A DNA stretch of 64,000 nucleotides from Carex sylvatica (Eukaryota > Streptophyta > Magnoliopsida > Poales > Cyperaceae), in NCBI GenBank assembly GCA_964058845.1, contig CAXKVR010000147.1, forward strand, positions 62,001 to 126,000, given 5' to 3'. Every line of letters starts with the position of its first letter. Positions within the stretch are counted from its first letter, which is position 1. The notes under the pieces were generated by a model. That model had not been told where the DNA came from. It saw only the letters and a program-made list of their open reading frames with translations, and made no database searches. Positions 47,671 to 59,176 of the stretch are shown piece by piece. The position numbers were made by a program, and so were the translations under genes.

Positions 47671-48527
47671 CGATTGCTGCCTGAGGTGAAAAAAACTTTT
47701 GAGATATTGAACAAATCAAGAATTTGGATGATGATTATTGAGGAAGTCTTTGATAGGGAACATAAATGAAACAAGGCTTCAAAGTAGCGTGTAATTAACA
47801 CATAAAATATTAGTTCCTTGCATGCTCAGCAAGAGATGATTAGTGACAAAGATATGAGAATATTTATTCTATATTTTATCCTTTATACTTACTCTTTTGT
47901 GCTCATTCGTGCCTTGTTTAGTTCCCTAAGTTCATATTTTGATTATAGTTGCAAGTAAAGAAGTTTGATGAATTAAAAAAAACAAAAACAAATCACACAA
48001 CCTGAACAGATTTATCAAAGGTTAGTATTTTGGTCATATCTTTCTCAAACTGACTCGGATTTAGCTGAACAAAAATTTTGTTGAAAATTGTAAAGGAATC
48101 TAAAACATCTATATTTTTAGTATCTTTAAACGTATCTTGGTCAAATAATTTGTTGATAGGTTGAAATTATATAGTAAAACATGTCTAGGGTTTTGGTACG
48201 AATTTGACCTAAAAATATTGTTTAGCTTAGGGATTTCAACGATAAAAATGTTACTGTCAAACTTAGGACGATAATTTCAAGCCAGAGTCATATTTGAATT
48301 ATTTTTCAGTTTAATTTGCTTAGACAGTGTTAATGTAGTTAAGATGTTGAGCAAGAGATTAATTACTTAATTTTGGTAGTCAAACTGGAAATATGTAGAT
48401 CCATGAACTAAACAATGGAACTTTTAGTTTACTGTGCATATCAAATATTCCCAATTGAAAGATAAAATGGCAGAAAATAATTTTGTTATTAAATGACATA
48501 GTCTTTGGTAAAAAAAAAAAGATTATT

Positions 48528-51230
48528 CTATTTTTCCAACACTGACTTGTTTGTCAGAAGGGCTTGTTGGATATCAGTTTCACAATTTTGATATTCAGTG
48601 TCTATTGAGATGGAAATCTTTTTAAAATCTAAATTTCTCTGTTCTTCCATTCTCTTTAAATCTTCAGCTTTACCCCATAACACAACATACAGCCCCCCTA
48701 TAATGGCAGTAGCACCAACAAAGCTGTAGAAGAAATTAGCAAAAATAATTTGTGTCAACTTTTAGAATAAAGAAGAAATAGAGTTATTAGAATCTACACT
48801 ACTAGTAGTAAACCTTTTCCGTTCCAATTCTTTTTTTTTCTTTATTATTTATTAATATGTCATTGATTTACTTATATTTATGGTTTTATTAAAGTTCCTC
48901 AATGAGGATTTATAATGGTAAAACTATCCTGACTATGAATTTTGTGAATGTTTTGAACACAATTACCTTCCAATGTGGAGCTCTTCATGAAGAATAATAG
49001 AAGACAGAACCGTTGTAATTACAGTCGAGAGAGGGCTAAACATGGCAGAATACAAAGGCCCTCTAACCGATATGCACCACGATTGCAGATAAAAGGTCAC
49101 AGCAGATCCAAAGAAGCCCTGTAAAGTGTAAACTATAAAATCAATCAACTGTATCCATATATGTTCCTCTAAAATAGCTAATATATCTTAAAAGAAGGCA
49201 AAGGAGTCAAGTTAGGTACTGCATATATGCAAGCAAAGAGGTCACTCAAAGAAGTGAAGCGCCAAATTCTCAAATCAGGATGAACGTAAAATGTTGCGGC
49301 GGCTGCTTGTAGGGCTGACATCAAGCACGTCCATGCCAAGAGTGATAGCGGGTCAGAGTACGATTCGCAAATGGAGACCTACAAAGAAATGGAAAGACTA
49401 AAATTATCATATTTCATCGGAACAACGCTTACAGTAAAGAAATTAGTTGCAACAATATCTAGCAAGTATATATGCATGTGAAATATAACAAGATCAAGCT
49501 AGTTTAAATAATATTTTAAATAAGATCTGGAATTTAGTAACATGAGTACACAAAACTCTTTTAATTTATTCTTTTTATTCACAATTTAATATTGTTGTAA
49601 ATTTTAATTAAAGTTACCTGTAATATAAGCCATAAAGAGGCCACCAATAACCCATTTGTCGATATTCGTGTCATGATCCACCATTAAATTTTGGAAAGAC
49701 ATGTTTAGAAGCTTTGGTCCTTTGAAGAAGGCCATTGTCATTGCTCCTCCTACACAAATCATGGTGCCAAGTATCTTAGCCCAGCTTCTGAAACTTCTTA
49801 ATTTCACTGTCTCTAATCTGTAAATTGTAAAATGATGGATTTAAATAATTGTTCACTTTATATCCTTCACAATATTTTTGATCAAGTCACCTATAAGCTA
49901 AGATTAGAAGTTTAAAAGAGTATAATACATACCCAATAGAAGCAGCCATTACAAAAGTAATTGCTGGAATTAGGTTGGCCATAGCTTCAGCCGTTGATGG
50001 AGAGCCCAAATGTACCCCTTGATAATACAATGACTGATTCATGGTGACACTGTTGAGCATTTATATAAGACATTGGAAAAGTAAAAAACTTAATATAAAT
50101 AAATATAACAAATTTCCAGCTTAACATTAAAAAAAAAAATCCAGCTTAATTGAATTTCATGTAATTTCATACATACCCAGTTAAAGATGCAAGGAAAACC
50201 AATCCAAAGCCTTTAAAATTGAGAGACATGCCAGAAACCCTGCCCCTGTAACACAAGATAATTGATTATGACTATGTTTATATAAGATACTAAATTTTGG
50301 AAATATCTAGCAATCTTTCCTCTATGACTCTTTTTTTAACTTTGGAAATAGCAGCATGATCAAGTAATATTTAAATTGATTCTGGTTTTCAATGATGGTG
50401 TTACATATGACACCCAGACATTGGTTATACATGTTTTGAGGCCAGAAAAATAAAATAAAGAAACATAACTGAAAAAAAAATAATATGTTCTCCATTGTTG
50501 TGCCTTCATGATCAAGTAATAAATTCAAAATTCAAACTATGACACTGACAACTGCTGTCAATATTTTTCCAAAAAAAAAGACTAGTAGGAAATTAACTAG
50601 GAATAGTACCAAGTAATAGACAATTTGTTTTCATGCTATGTTTCAGATCGATTGAATTTCCATGGATGCTGCTGATTAAAACCAACGCTACTATCGAACC
50701 GATATACGACAGGAATGTATATCATGACATGACATGTCATTTTAAGTTCAAATTTTATAAAGACATGAGGATCGATGTCGTGTCAAACACAGACGTATGC
50801 AGTACAATTTTACAAGTGTTGATGTAACATATGTCTTAGGCAATTCCAATTTAGGTTGGTTTGAATAATGTCTGATCTTCTTATACTTTGTAGTATGAAT
50901 TGAAAGTTAGGGACTTTAAGTTAAAAATGCTGATTGGAGATCTCCTAATTTTACTAAGTTATTCCTCTTCGTATGAAATTGTTGTGTCAGTGCTATCTAA
51001 AAGGTGATTAAAGAGAAACTATATACTATATACAGTACGCACCGCTTTGCAAGGAGTGTGAAAGGGAATAGAAAAAGAGTAGCAATGCTTTGTCTATACA
51101 CCACAAAAACCGTCGTGCTGAAACCGCGGTTGAATGCTGCTTTTGACACCAGATTGATTACTGCATATATGCACTGTGTTGCCACCATAGCCATCAATGG
51201 TTTCTGTTCCTCTAGGCTAAACCCAACTAT
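48528..51230 (-). pseudogene. WAT1-related EamA transporter, seven-exon copy, start lost and frameshifted
   Basis: Exons: 51230-51043, 50245-50177, 50049-49933, 49817-49618, 49378-49220, 49118-48967, 48723-48528, all with GT..AG borders matching the intact paralogue at 52983. The codon aligned with the paralogue's ATG is ATA (51228-51230); the next in-frame ATG is 12 codons on (51194), and the frame also stays open upstream to 51344. In exon 4 a 29-bp deletion after KWVIGGL (near 49630), bounded by AGA repeats, shifts the frame and gives a stop early in exon 5. Exon 5 also lost one codon. The product would keep only about the first six membrane segments of ten. Splice sites and later exons are otherwise well preserved, so the damage looks recent. 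It lies upstream of MATH-BTB copy 5 on the same strand. Confidence 0.85.
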
Positions 51231-51293
51231 TGTTGTGTTTACACTTAGAGAGGGAGAGAAGCTTTCAAGAGAGAGAGAAAGAGACATGAGAAA

Positions 51294-51376
51294 GGGAAGG
51301 TAGCACAATTGGCTAGAAAAAACTCTTAGAGTTGTTGTACTCAAAGGTCGAGAGTTCGATTCCCTCTCACAACTTT
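51294..51376 (+). mobile_element. tRNA-derived SINE head or tRNA pseudogene
   Basis: GGTAGCACAATTGGCTAG is an A-box-like D-arm, and GAGAGTTCGATTCCCTCT is a B-box-like T-arm about 45 bp later. Pol III internal promoter spacing and a foldable T-stem are present. The anticodon stem is poor, so it is not a functional tRNA. It is missing from the second copy of the upstream duplication and from the paralogue at 55080; flanking TTTCAAGA (near 51263 and 51392) may be the target duplication. Confidence 0.6.
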
Positions 51377-51460
51377 GTAGCTTCTACGAAGATTTTCAAG
51401 AAAAGAGAGAGAGAGAGACAATGTACGTTACAACAAGGATTTAAGGTGTACATTGTACAT

Positions 51461-51468
51461 TTTTTATA
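51461..51468 (-). promoter_or_regulatory. Putative TATA box of the broken WAT1 copy
   Basis: TATAAAAA on the minus strand, in the position matching the TATA of the paralogue. Its distance to the start site is about 230 bp instead of about 84 because of the SINE-like insertion. Confidence 0.4.
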
Positions 51469-51892
51469 GAGGCACTATTACAGTGTGCATGCAATTAAGA
51501 ATTTTTTTTAAAAACCATAAATAAAAAATAATATTTTATCAAACCAACTTAATTGCTTTAGTTTTAAAAAAACTATAAAAATTAAAATGCTATTTTTTTT
51601 TGGAACCGAAATGTCATTTCGATCCGAGTCATTTTCATAGATTTTGATAAAAAAATTTTAGTAAAACTTGTGAAAACACCTCAAACCGAAAATAACATTT
51701 CGGTTCCGAAAAAAAAATTAATTGAAAACGTACAGAAGCTTTCAAAACTTGTGTTTACACTTAGAAAGGGAGAGAAGATTAATTTCAAAAGAGAGAGAGA
51801 GAGAGAACGTACCTTACAACGACAAGGATTTAAGGTGTACATTGTACAATTTTTATAGAGGCACTATTATATATAGTGTGCATGCAACTAAG

Positions 51893-52205
51893 AATTTTTT
51901 TTTAAAAACCATAAATAAAAAATAATATTTTACTAAACCAACTTGATTGTTTTGATTTTTACAAAAACTATAAGAACTGAAATGTCATTTCGGTCGGAGA
52001 CATTTTCACATATTTTAATAAAAAATAATGATAAAACTTGTGAAAATACATCGGACCGAAATAACGTTCGGTTCCAAAAAGAAGAAAAATTCAGACCGAA
52101 ATGTCATTCATTTTGGTTCTTATGGTTTCTGTAAAAACCAAAAAAATCAAGTTGGTTTGGTAAAATACTGTTTTTTATTTATGGTTTTTTAAAAAAAAAA
52201 TCTGC
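51893..52205. mobile_element. Foldback MITE upstream of the WAT1 copy (plus a half copy at 51500-51720)
   Basis: AAAAACCATAAATAAAAAAT, CCAACTTGATTG and GAAATGTCATTTCGG on the left are mirrored by CCGAAATGTCATTCATTTTG, CAAGTTGGTTTGG and TTTTTTATTTATGG on the right. The 51500-51720 stretch repeats the left half as part of the 516-bp duplication. Confidence 0.72.
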
Positions 52206-52982
52206 AATTAATGTATTGATCAAGTGATCATCACCTCATGGAGCCCACAATAAGCTATATGTTGCAAAATTTGGATTGTTGGACTTAGGCCTGCTAATAT
52301 TTGGGCCAGGAATCTGTAACCCATCAATTAACATCTATCTCAAATATTAATTATCATTTTAATAAATATTATCATCAACATATCCGTCATTGTTAATTAA
52401 TTGAAAATTCATACTTACATACTTACATACATCCTTATATTAGACATTATAATGACCTAGATTCAAAAATGGATTTTCATCTTATTGCTCAACTGTCTTA
52501 GCAGTAGAATTCATTTCGTACCAAATACAAAACAAGATATACTTTAGCAAATATTTCTATAATTTACTCAATATATTATTTTTATTTTTTCAACTAGAAT
52601 TCTCATATACTAATTTTAAATTTTTTAAACCAAAAAACTTCCCAGTGTATCTGTTGGTTGTTTGATGGAAAGCCTAATTGGGCCAAGCAGTCTAATTGGG
52701 CTGGCATTTTATTTTTGTTTAATTTGTAACGATTGTTTTTAAACAATAGTATAGATTACAGAATATTTTTTTTACAGATTTGAATGATTTCTGTGTTCAA
52801 TTTTGTTTAGAGATTAATTACTTAATTTGGGTAGTCATATTGGAGTTATGTATATCCATGAACTAAACAAAATCTCCCCAATTGAAATATAAAAAATGGC
52901 CAAAATTAATATTTTCATTGAAGGACATGGTCTTAATAAAAAAACATCATAAATACTAACAAAAAATTGCCACATTAATCTT
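52206..52982. other. Spacer upstream of the broken and downstream of the intact WAT1 copy
   Basis: 52240-52330 (GGAGCCCACAATAAGCT, TTTGGATTGTTGGACTTAGG) resembles both the promoter region at 55205 and the upstream flank of MATH-BTB copy 1 near 14157. 52800-52982 matches the 3' flank of the other WAT1 copies. No MATH-BTB gene is present here. Confidence 0.55.
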
Positions 52983-55071
52983 CTATTTTTCCAACTCTGA
53001 CTTGTTTGTCAGAAGGGGTTGTTCAATATCAGCTTCACAATTTTGAGATTCAGTGTCTATTGAGGTGGAAATCCTTTTATAATCTATAATTCTCTGTTCT
53101 TTCATTCTCTTCAAATCCTCTGCTTTACCCCATAAAACTACATACAGTCCTCCAATAATGGCAGTAGCACCAACAAAGCTGGAGAAGAAATTAGCAGAAA
53201 TAATTTGTGTCAACTCTTAGAATCAAAAGAAATAAAGGGAGTTATTAATTAGAAGTTACAATACGAATAGTAGATATCGGTGATAAATTGTAATAACCGG
53301 TATAAGTGTTCGTCGGCTGCGAGTAAACCTTTTTCATTCCAATTTCTTACTCTCTTTTTTCTCATTATTTATAGATTTTTCATTGATTTATTTTTTATTT
53401 ATGGTCGCAATCAAGTTTCTCGATGATTATTTATTACAGTAAAACTATCCTGACTATAAATTTTGTGAATGTTTTGAACACAATTACCTTCCAATGTGGA
53501 GCTCTTCATGAAGAATAATAGAAGAAAGAACCGTTGTAATTATAGTCGAGAGCGGGTTAAACATAGCAGAATACAAAGGCCCTCTAACCGATATGCACCA
53601 CGATTGCAGATAGAAGGTCACAGCAGATCCAAAGAAACCCTGTAAATCATGGATCAATTAATTATATCTATATATGTTCCCCTTAAATAACTAATAGATC
53701 TGAAAAGAAGGCAAAAGAGTTAGTTAGGTACAGCATATATGCAAGCAAAGAGGTCACTCCAAGAAGTGAAACACCAAATGCTCAAATCACCAGGATGCAT
53801 GTAAAATGTTGCGGCGGCTGCTTGTATGGCTGACATTATGCATGTCCATGCCGAGAGTGATAACGGGTCGGAGTACGATTTGCAAATGGGAACCTACAAA
53901 GAAATGGAAAGACCAAAATTATCACATTTCATTGGAACCACTCTTACAGTAAAGAAATTATTTGCAACAATATCTAGTATATATGCATGTGAAATATAAC
54001 AATCTGGCTAGTTTAAATAATCTTTTAAACAAGATCTGTAATTTAGTAACATGAGTACACAAAACTTTATTCTTATTCATAATTTAATATTGTTGTAACC
54101 TTTAATTAAAATTACTTGTAATATAAGCCATAAAGACCAGAAACTGCTTGATCCCATGAGACAGAGGCCACCGATAACCCATTTGTCGATATTCGTGTGA
54201 AGATCCACCATTAAATTTTGGAAAGACATGTTTAGAAGCTTTGGTCCTTTAAAGAAGGCCATTGTCATTGCTCCTCCTACACAAATCATGGTGCCAAGTA
54301 TCTTAGCCCAACTTCTTAAACTTCTTAATTTCACTGTCTCTAATCTGTAAAATGCGAAATGACGAATTCAAATAATTGCATTGTCTCTTAATTTCACATA
54401 TAAAATAAGATTAAAATTTGAAGAATTACAAAACATACCCAACTGAAGCAGCCATTACAAAAGTAATTGCTGGAATTAGGTTGGCCATAGCTGCAGCCAT
54501 TGATGGAGAACCCAAATCTACCCCCTGATAATACAATGACTGATTCATTGTGGCACTGTTGAGTATATATATAAGACATTGGAAAAGTAAAAAATTTAAA
54601 TATAAATCAATATAATAAATTCCCTGCTTAATTATTGAATTGCAAGTAAGTTCATACATACCCTGCTAAAGATGCAATGAAAACCAATCCAAAGCCTTTA
54701 AAACTGAGAGACATGTCAGACACCCTGCCCCTGAAAAATATTTATCCATAAACTTTTCACTTCAGTTAAAAATGCTGATTTGGAAATCTCCTAATCTAAT
54801 TACATAAGTTATTTCTCTTTGTATGAAATTTTTGTGGCAGTGCTATGTAAAAGGTGATTAAAAATAAACTATACAGTACGTACCGCTTTGCAAGAAGTGT
54901 GAAAGGGATTAGAAAAAGAGAAGCAAAGCTTTGTCTGTACACCACAAAAACCATCGTGCTGAAACCGCGGTTGAATGCCGCTTTCGATACCAGATTCATT
55001 ACTGCATATATGCACTGTGTTGCCACCATGGCCATCCATGGTTTATGTTCATCTAGGGTGAACCCACTCAT
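52983..55071 (-). CDS. WAT1-related protein (EamA/drug-metabolite transporter), intact
   Basis: Seven exons: 55071-54884, 54730-54662, 54555-54439, 54344-54116, 53893-53732, 53639-53488, 53178-52983. They total 1113 bp, giving 370 aa with frame kept across every GT..AG junction. It starts MSGFTLDEHKPWMAMVATQC; the first EamA half continues with VVYRQSFASLFLIPFTLLAK, NQSLYYQGVDLGSPSMAAAM and ANLIPAITFVMAASVG. The second half includes WAKILGTMICVGGAMTMAFF, SSFWSLWLILQ, SAVTFYLQSWCISVRGPLYS and FVGATAIIGGLYVVLWGKAE, then a charged C-terminal tail. Length, about ten hydrophobic segments and the VVYR, NLIPAITF and YVVLWGK motifs are classic for plant WAT1/MtN21 (UMAMIT) proteins, which move auxin, amino acids or other metabolites. 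The substrate cannot be told. Only this of the four WAT1 traces is intact. Confidence 0.92.
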
Positions 55072-55154
55072 TTCTGTGTTTACACTTAGAGAGAGAGAGA
55101 AGGAACCAGAGACAACCTAGGTAACAACTAGGATTTGAGGTGTACAATTGTACA

Positions 55155-55162
55155 TATTTATA
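55155..55162 (-). promoter_or_regulatory. Putative TATA box of the intact WAT1-related gene
   Basis: CCAATATAAATATG on the minus strand holds TATAAATA 84 bp before the ATG. Just upstream, GCATGCACAC (an RY-type CATGCA word, at about 55178) is conserved in the broken paralogue and its duplicated promoter. Confidence 0.5.
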
Positions 55163-55199
55163 TTGGTTCTATTATAGTGTGCATGCAATGTACTGATTA

Positions 55200-57080
55200 A
55201 ATAATGGAGCCCACAATAAGCTGTCGTTTGCATGTGATATATAGTTATCTTTCTAGCTTGAGTTTAGGTGGAGAACTTGTGTTCTTATCTCTATCTGACT
55301 CATACTTTTGTTTGATTATATGCGCAGTAATCAATTTCATTATGCTTGCTAAGAAATTGGACTTGGAATCAATTTAGCTTTTTTATAATACTTCAAAAGA
55401 GTTTATATTTTCTGGTTTAAGTGTTTCCGCGTGGCTCTAAATAATTGTATCAAACTTGACCAGTACATTTTTGTGATGAGATAAGCAAAAAAACATTTTC
55501 AGAATGACAATTAAAATATTTTTCAGATATATTTTTTAATGAAGAAAATATTTTCATCCCAACCTTCTCATTCCAATCTATCTATCCTTAATTTATTCTT
55601 GCATTTCTTCAATGGCATGCTTCTCTCGCTCCTCCAGGTTGTTCCTTTAAATTAATGATACTGTCAAGTCATGGCAAAAAGAGAAGATAGATTTCAAATA
55701 CTCATCATAGATTAAGAGGTCAAGAATAAACAAAATAGGAACTAGACTTTTATAGTAATAAAATAAACGGTAACATGTACCGTATCATCATAAATAGTAA
55801 AATAGTACAAACGGTAACTTAGAGAAGCTTTTAGTATAAATAGATGTATGTAGGAACTTGTAAAAGCATAACTTCATATTCAATAAATATTATCTCCTCA
55901 AAATTCATAAAATCAACAAACATCTAATGGTATAGGTATAAACACAATTCATGATGCGAGTATGCACACTAGGTAGCGAGACGAGCACAATGAACGTGTG
56001 TGAGCGCAAGCGCATGAACTGTACATGACGGGTTTTAATGCAAGTTTTCGAATTTTTGAGGTGGACACCACTATTTGTTACTATAAGTAGTAAAACGAGT
56101 AGAAGTAATTATGTTTGATCAAATAGCAAAGGTATATGTCATCTGATGTGGTGTGGATTAATTATGAGTTTGAAATTCTAATAGAAGAAATTGCAGAATG
56201 CAATTTGGTATCCTTTGCAAATGCTAAGAGATCGCATCAAATATGCAAGTTCGGAAAGATATCAAATTCAGATTCAGTGAAGTAACTCAATTTTTTAGTT
56301 TTAGATTGGGACCGTCTGATTCGAATCTGCGACAATCTATTTTGAAGTGAAGCGCGCACATCCTGAGTGATGAATTTGAATTCTGAGACAATCCCGAACA
56401 ATGGATTCGAATCGGACAGTCCCGATTCAAAATCCAAAAATTAAATTACTTTAGAGGATCCGAACTTAAAGAAATCAGATCTGTATCTGCTGTTTTTCTG
56501 GTTAGAAAAGCATATTTCTATTCCTTTCTCTCTATACTTCTCTCAAAAGAATCACGTGAGAGAGAGAAACAGAGAAGAGAGATAGAGAGAATATATAGCA
56601 GGGGAAGAGCAAAAAATAGAAGAGCACCAGATCTCATTCCAAAAAAATCACGGTGTGCTTCCTTCTATTGTATAGAGAAAGTTCTTCATCTTTACAGTTC
56701 TTGAAAAATATTTGCTTCTTTTCTAAAAATACGAAAAACTTTGTATATCCTATGGGTGGTAATCAACAATTCAAGATCCATTATTGTTTGTACTCCGATC
56801 ACATGTTAAAGATAGATGAAAGTTACTGATTTGTCGTATTTATTTATACAACAGCACCTTAAAAAATGGTGGGCCCATATCATAGCTACCAGAACGTTCG
56901 TCTATTTGTCACATAAAATTTTTAAATCAGAACAAACCTAACCAGTAATCAATATGCATGAACATGGATTGGTTAAGAGCATTTTTCTCTGATTAATCAG
57001 TCGGCAATTATTTAATTTGTGGCTATTTCACTTCTACCAGCAATCAACCACACAACAAGGACCACAATATTGGCCTCCAT
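55200..57080. other. Intergenic DNA upstream of the intact WAT1 gene
   Basis: No gene. 56520-56600 has opposed CTCTCT and GAGAGA tracts that can pair. 55960-56020 is locally GC-richer. Nothing else recognised. Confidence 0.5.
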
Positions 57081-57089
57081 TATATTTTG

Positions 57090-57472
57090 GAAGAGGGCTC
57101 AAATGCCACCATTATTTTATGTTCTAACTGTATTATAATATCTTTATTTTCGATTTTAAAGTCCAAACAAAAGATTTGGACCGCTCAATATGATATCGAC
57201 ATTAAAATGTGGTTCGAGATAATATTTTACATTTATTTTTTAAATTTACTATTTTTTGGATGATCCACAATTTTCTGAAAAATATTGATTTTGCACTTAT
57301 CTTAAAAAATAGTAAAAAAATTCTAAAAAAATATAAAATTTAATCTCTAAGCACATTCTAATGTACATATCATGTTGAGCAGTTCAGATCTTTTGTTTGA
57401 ATTTTAAAATAAAAAATAAAGATGTTGGAGTACAATTGGAGCATGAAGCAATGGAGCACTTGAACCCTCCTC
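57090..57472. mobile_element. 383-bp MITE with 9-bp target duplication
   Basis: The ends are GAAGAGGGCTCAA and the inverse of GAGGAGGGTTCAA, with inverted arms through to a centre near 57290. TATATTTTG is present on both sides (57081-57089 and 57473-57481). The 9-bp duplication suggests a Mutator-type transposase in trans. The inner arms (TAAAATTTAATCTCTAAGCAC) are related to the 425-bp elements downstream. Confidence 0.85.
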
Positions 57473-57830
57473 TATATTTTGTTATATTTTAGTACAGTAA
57501 CTGAAAGCTGTGAATTATTGATTCTGATATCTTTTTCTCTTTTTTTCCTTCTTTTTCTTGAGGGTGTTATTTTAAGATTAATAATAATTATAATATTAAG
57601 CGGTTAGAGAATTTCATTTTTACATTTAGTTTATCCTTATCTCTGTTCTTATATTAAGATATCCTAGTAGCTAACGGCTGCGATTAAAAGATAAAATTTT
57701 AGATTAAATATCAGCCATCTCATCAAATAGTTTGTCTTAATTTAATTCTATACAACTTTTTATAATTTTCTACATGCAAAAATCTAAATTTATTAGAACA
57801 CTTACTCACCACACTTACTTGTTATATAGA

Positions 57831-58240
57831 GTTGGGCTAAAATGAGCAATGGCTTATTTCGTATTGGTGAGCCATGGCTCATTTTAGCCATTTTAAAAAT
57901 TCAAATAACTGATCTGAACCGTTCATCTTGTTCTCCATATTGAAATGTGCTTGGAGACCAAATTTTACATTTTTTTTGGAATTTGTTTACTAGTTATTAA
58001 GCATTTTTTGAAAATTTCTGATCCGATGATCTAGAAAATTTTACTGTTTTTATTGTTCACAGCAAAACAGCAATTTTCAAAAATACTTAATAAATAGTAA
58101 AAAAAATCCAAAAAATGTAAAATTTGGTCTCCAAGCATATTTCAATATAGAGATCACATCTAACGGTTTGGATTGGTCGTTTGGACTTTCAAAATAAAAA
58201 TACAGCGTGGAGTACAAACGCTTGATGAGCCATGGCTCAC
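57831..58240. mobile_element. Palindromic MITE, GAGCCATGGCTC-type ends
   Basis: Left end AGTTGGGCTAAAATGAGCAA; right end GATGAGCCATGGCTCACCCA. The left end has an extra copy of the GAGCCATGGCTCATTTT palindrome at about 57870. The inner arms are those of the family (GGAGACCAAATTTTACATTT and AAAATTTGGTCTCCAAGCAT). (TA)n begins 12 bp to the right. Confidence 0.75.
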
Positions 58241-58276
58241 CCAAGTCCATCTTTGTTATATATATATATATATATA

Positions 58277-58701
58277 GAGGTTGGCTACTATGCTTATATA
58301 AGCATATCCCCACATATGCTTATAACTCATTTTTGTGTTTCCAATGTCCAAATGGTAGATCTAAACCGTTAGATGTGATCTCTATAATGAAATGTGCTTG
58401 GAGACCAAATTTTATTTTTTTCTGAATTTTTTAGTATTTATTAAGTCACTTTGAAAATCGCTAATCCAACGGTGATTTCTGATTTTACTGTTTTGTTAAG
58501 CCACCGTTAGATCTGCGATTTTCAAAGTGGCTTAATAAATACTAAAAAAAATTCATAAAAAAATAAAATTTGGTCTCCAAGCACATTTCAATATAGAGAT
58601 CACATCTAACGGTTCAGATCAACCATTTGGACATTGGAAACACAAAAATTAGTTATAAGCATATGTGGGGATATGCTTATATAAGCATAGTAGCCAACCT
58701 C
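58277..58701. mobile_element. 425-bp palindromic MITE, tandem copy 1
   Basis: Terminal GAGGTTGGCTACTATGCTTA, exactly inverted at the right end; central inverse pair CACTTTGAAAATCGCTAATC / GATCTGCGATTTTCAAAGTG. The left flank is (TA)n (58257-58276). No coding capacity; short frames inside are artefacts of the palindrome. Confidence 0.92.
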
Positions 58702-58729
58702 TATATATATGTATATGTATATGTATATG
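58702..58729. repeat. TATATG spacer between MITE copies 1 and 2
   Basis: TA and TATATG units linking two elements; similar spacers at 59155-59176 and 59602-59632. Confidence 0.9.
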
Positions 58730-59154
58730 GAGGTTGGCTACTATGCTTATATAAGCATATCCCCACATATGTTTATAACTCATTTTTGTGCTTCCAATGT
58801 TCAAATGGTCGATCTGAACCGTTCATCTTGTTCTCCATATTAATATGTGCTTGGAAACTAAATTTTATATTTTTCTGAATTTTTTTACTATTTATTAAGC
58901 CACTTTGAAAATTATTAATCCAACGGTGGCTGCTGATTTTACTGTTTTGTGCAGCCACCGTTGGATCAGCGATTTTCAAAGTGGCTTAATAAATAGTAAA
59001 AAAATTCAGAAAAATATAAAATTTAGTTTCCAAGCACATATTAATATGGAGAACAAGATGAACGGTTCAGATCGACCATTTGGACATTGCAAACACAAAA
59101 TTGAGTTATAAGCATATGTGGGGATATGCTTATATAAGCATAGTAGCCAACCTC
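58730..59154. mobile_element. 425-bp palindromic MITE, tandem copy 2
   Basis: Same ends and length as copy 1. The inner arms carry CCGTTCATCTTGTTCTCCAT where copy 1 has CCGTTAGATGTGATCTCTAT, a variant shared with copy 3. Copies 2 and 3 are nearly identical, so the last duplication was recent. Confidence 0.92.
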
Positions 59155-59176
59155 TATGTATATGTATATGTATATG

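Larger units (their letters stand above)
46260..51230. repeat. MATH-BTB/WAT1 module with all WAT1 exons (module 5)
   Basis: Same order and strand as 14800-17028 and 20735-23414: MATH-BTB, about 0.4-0.9 kb of spacer, then the WAT1 exons. Here the WAT1 part is not truncated. The spacer 47967-48378 is shared with module 4 but not module 2. Confidence 0.82.
51235..51892. repeat. Tandem duplication of the WAT1 upstream region (period 516 bp)
   Basis: GTGTTTACACTTAGAGAGGG with the following GA-rich leader, AAGGATTTAAGGTGTACATT and GTGCATGCAA occurs at 51235-51490 and again at 51751-51890. The single-copy version lies just upstream of the intact paralogue (55074-55190). So the 5' UTR/promoter of this copy was duplicated together with part of the neighbouring MITE. 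Confidence 0.8.
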
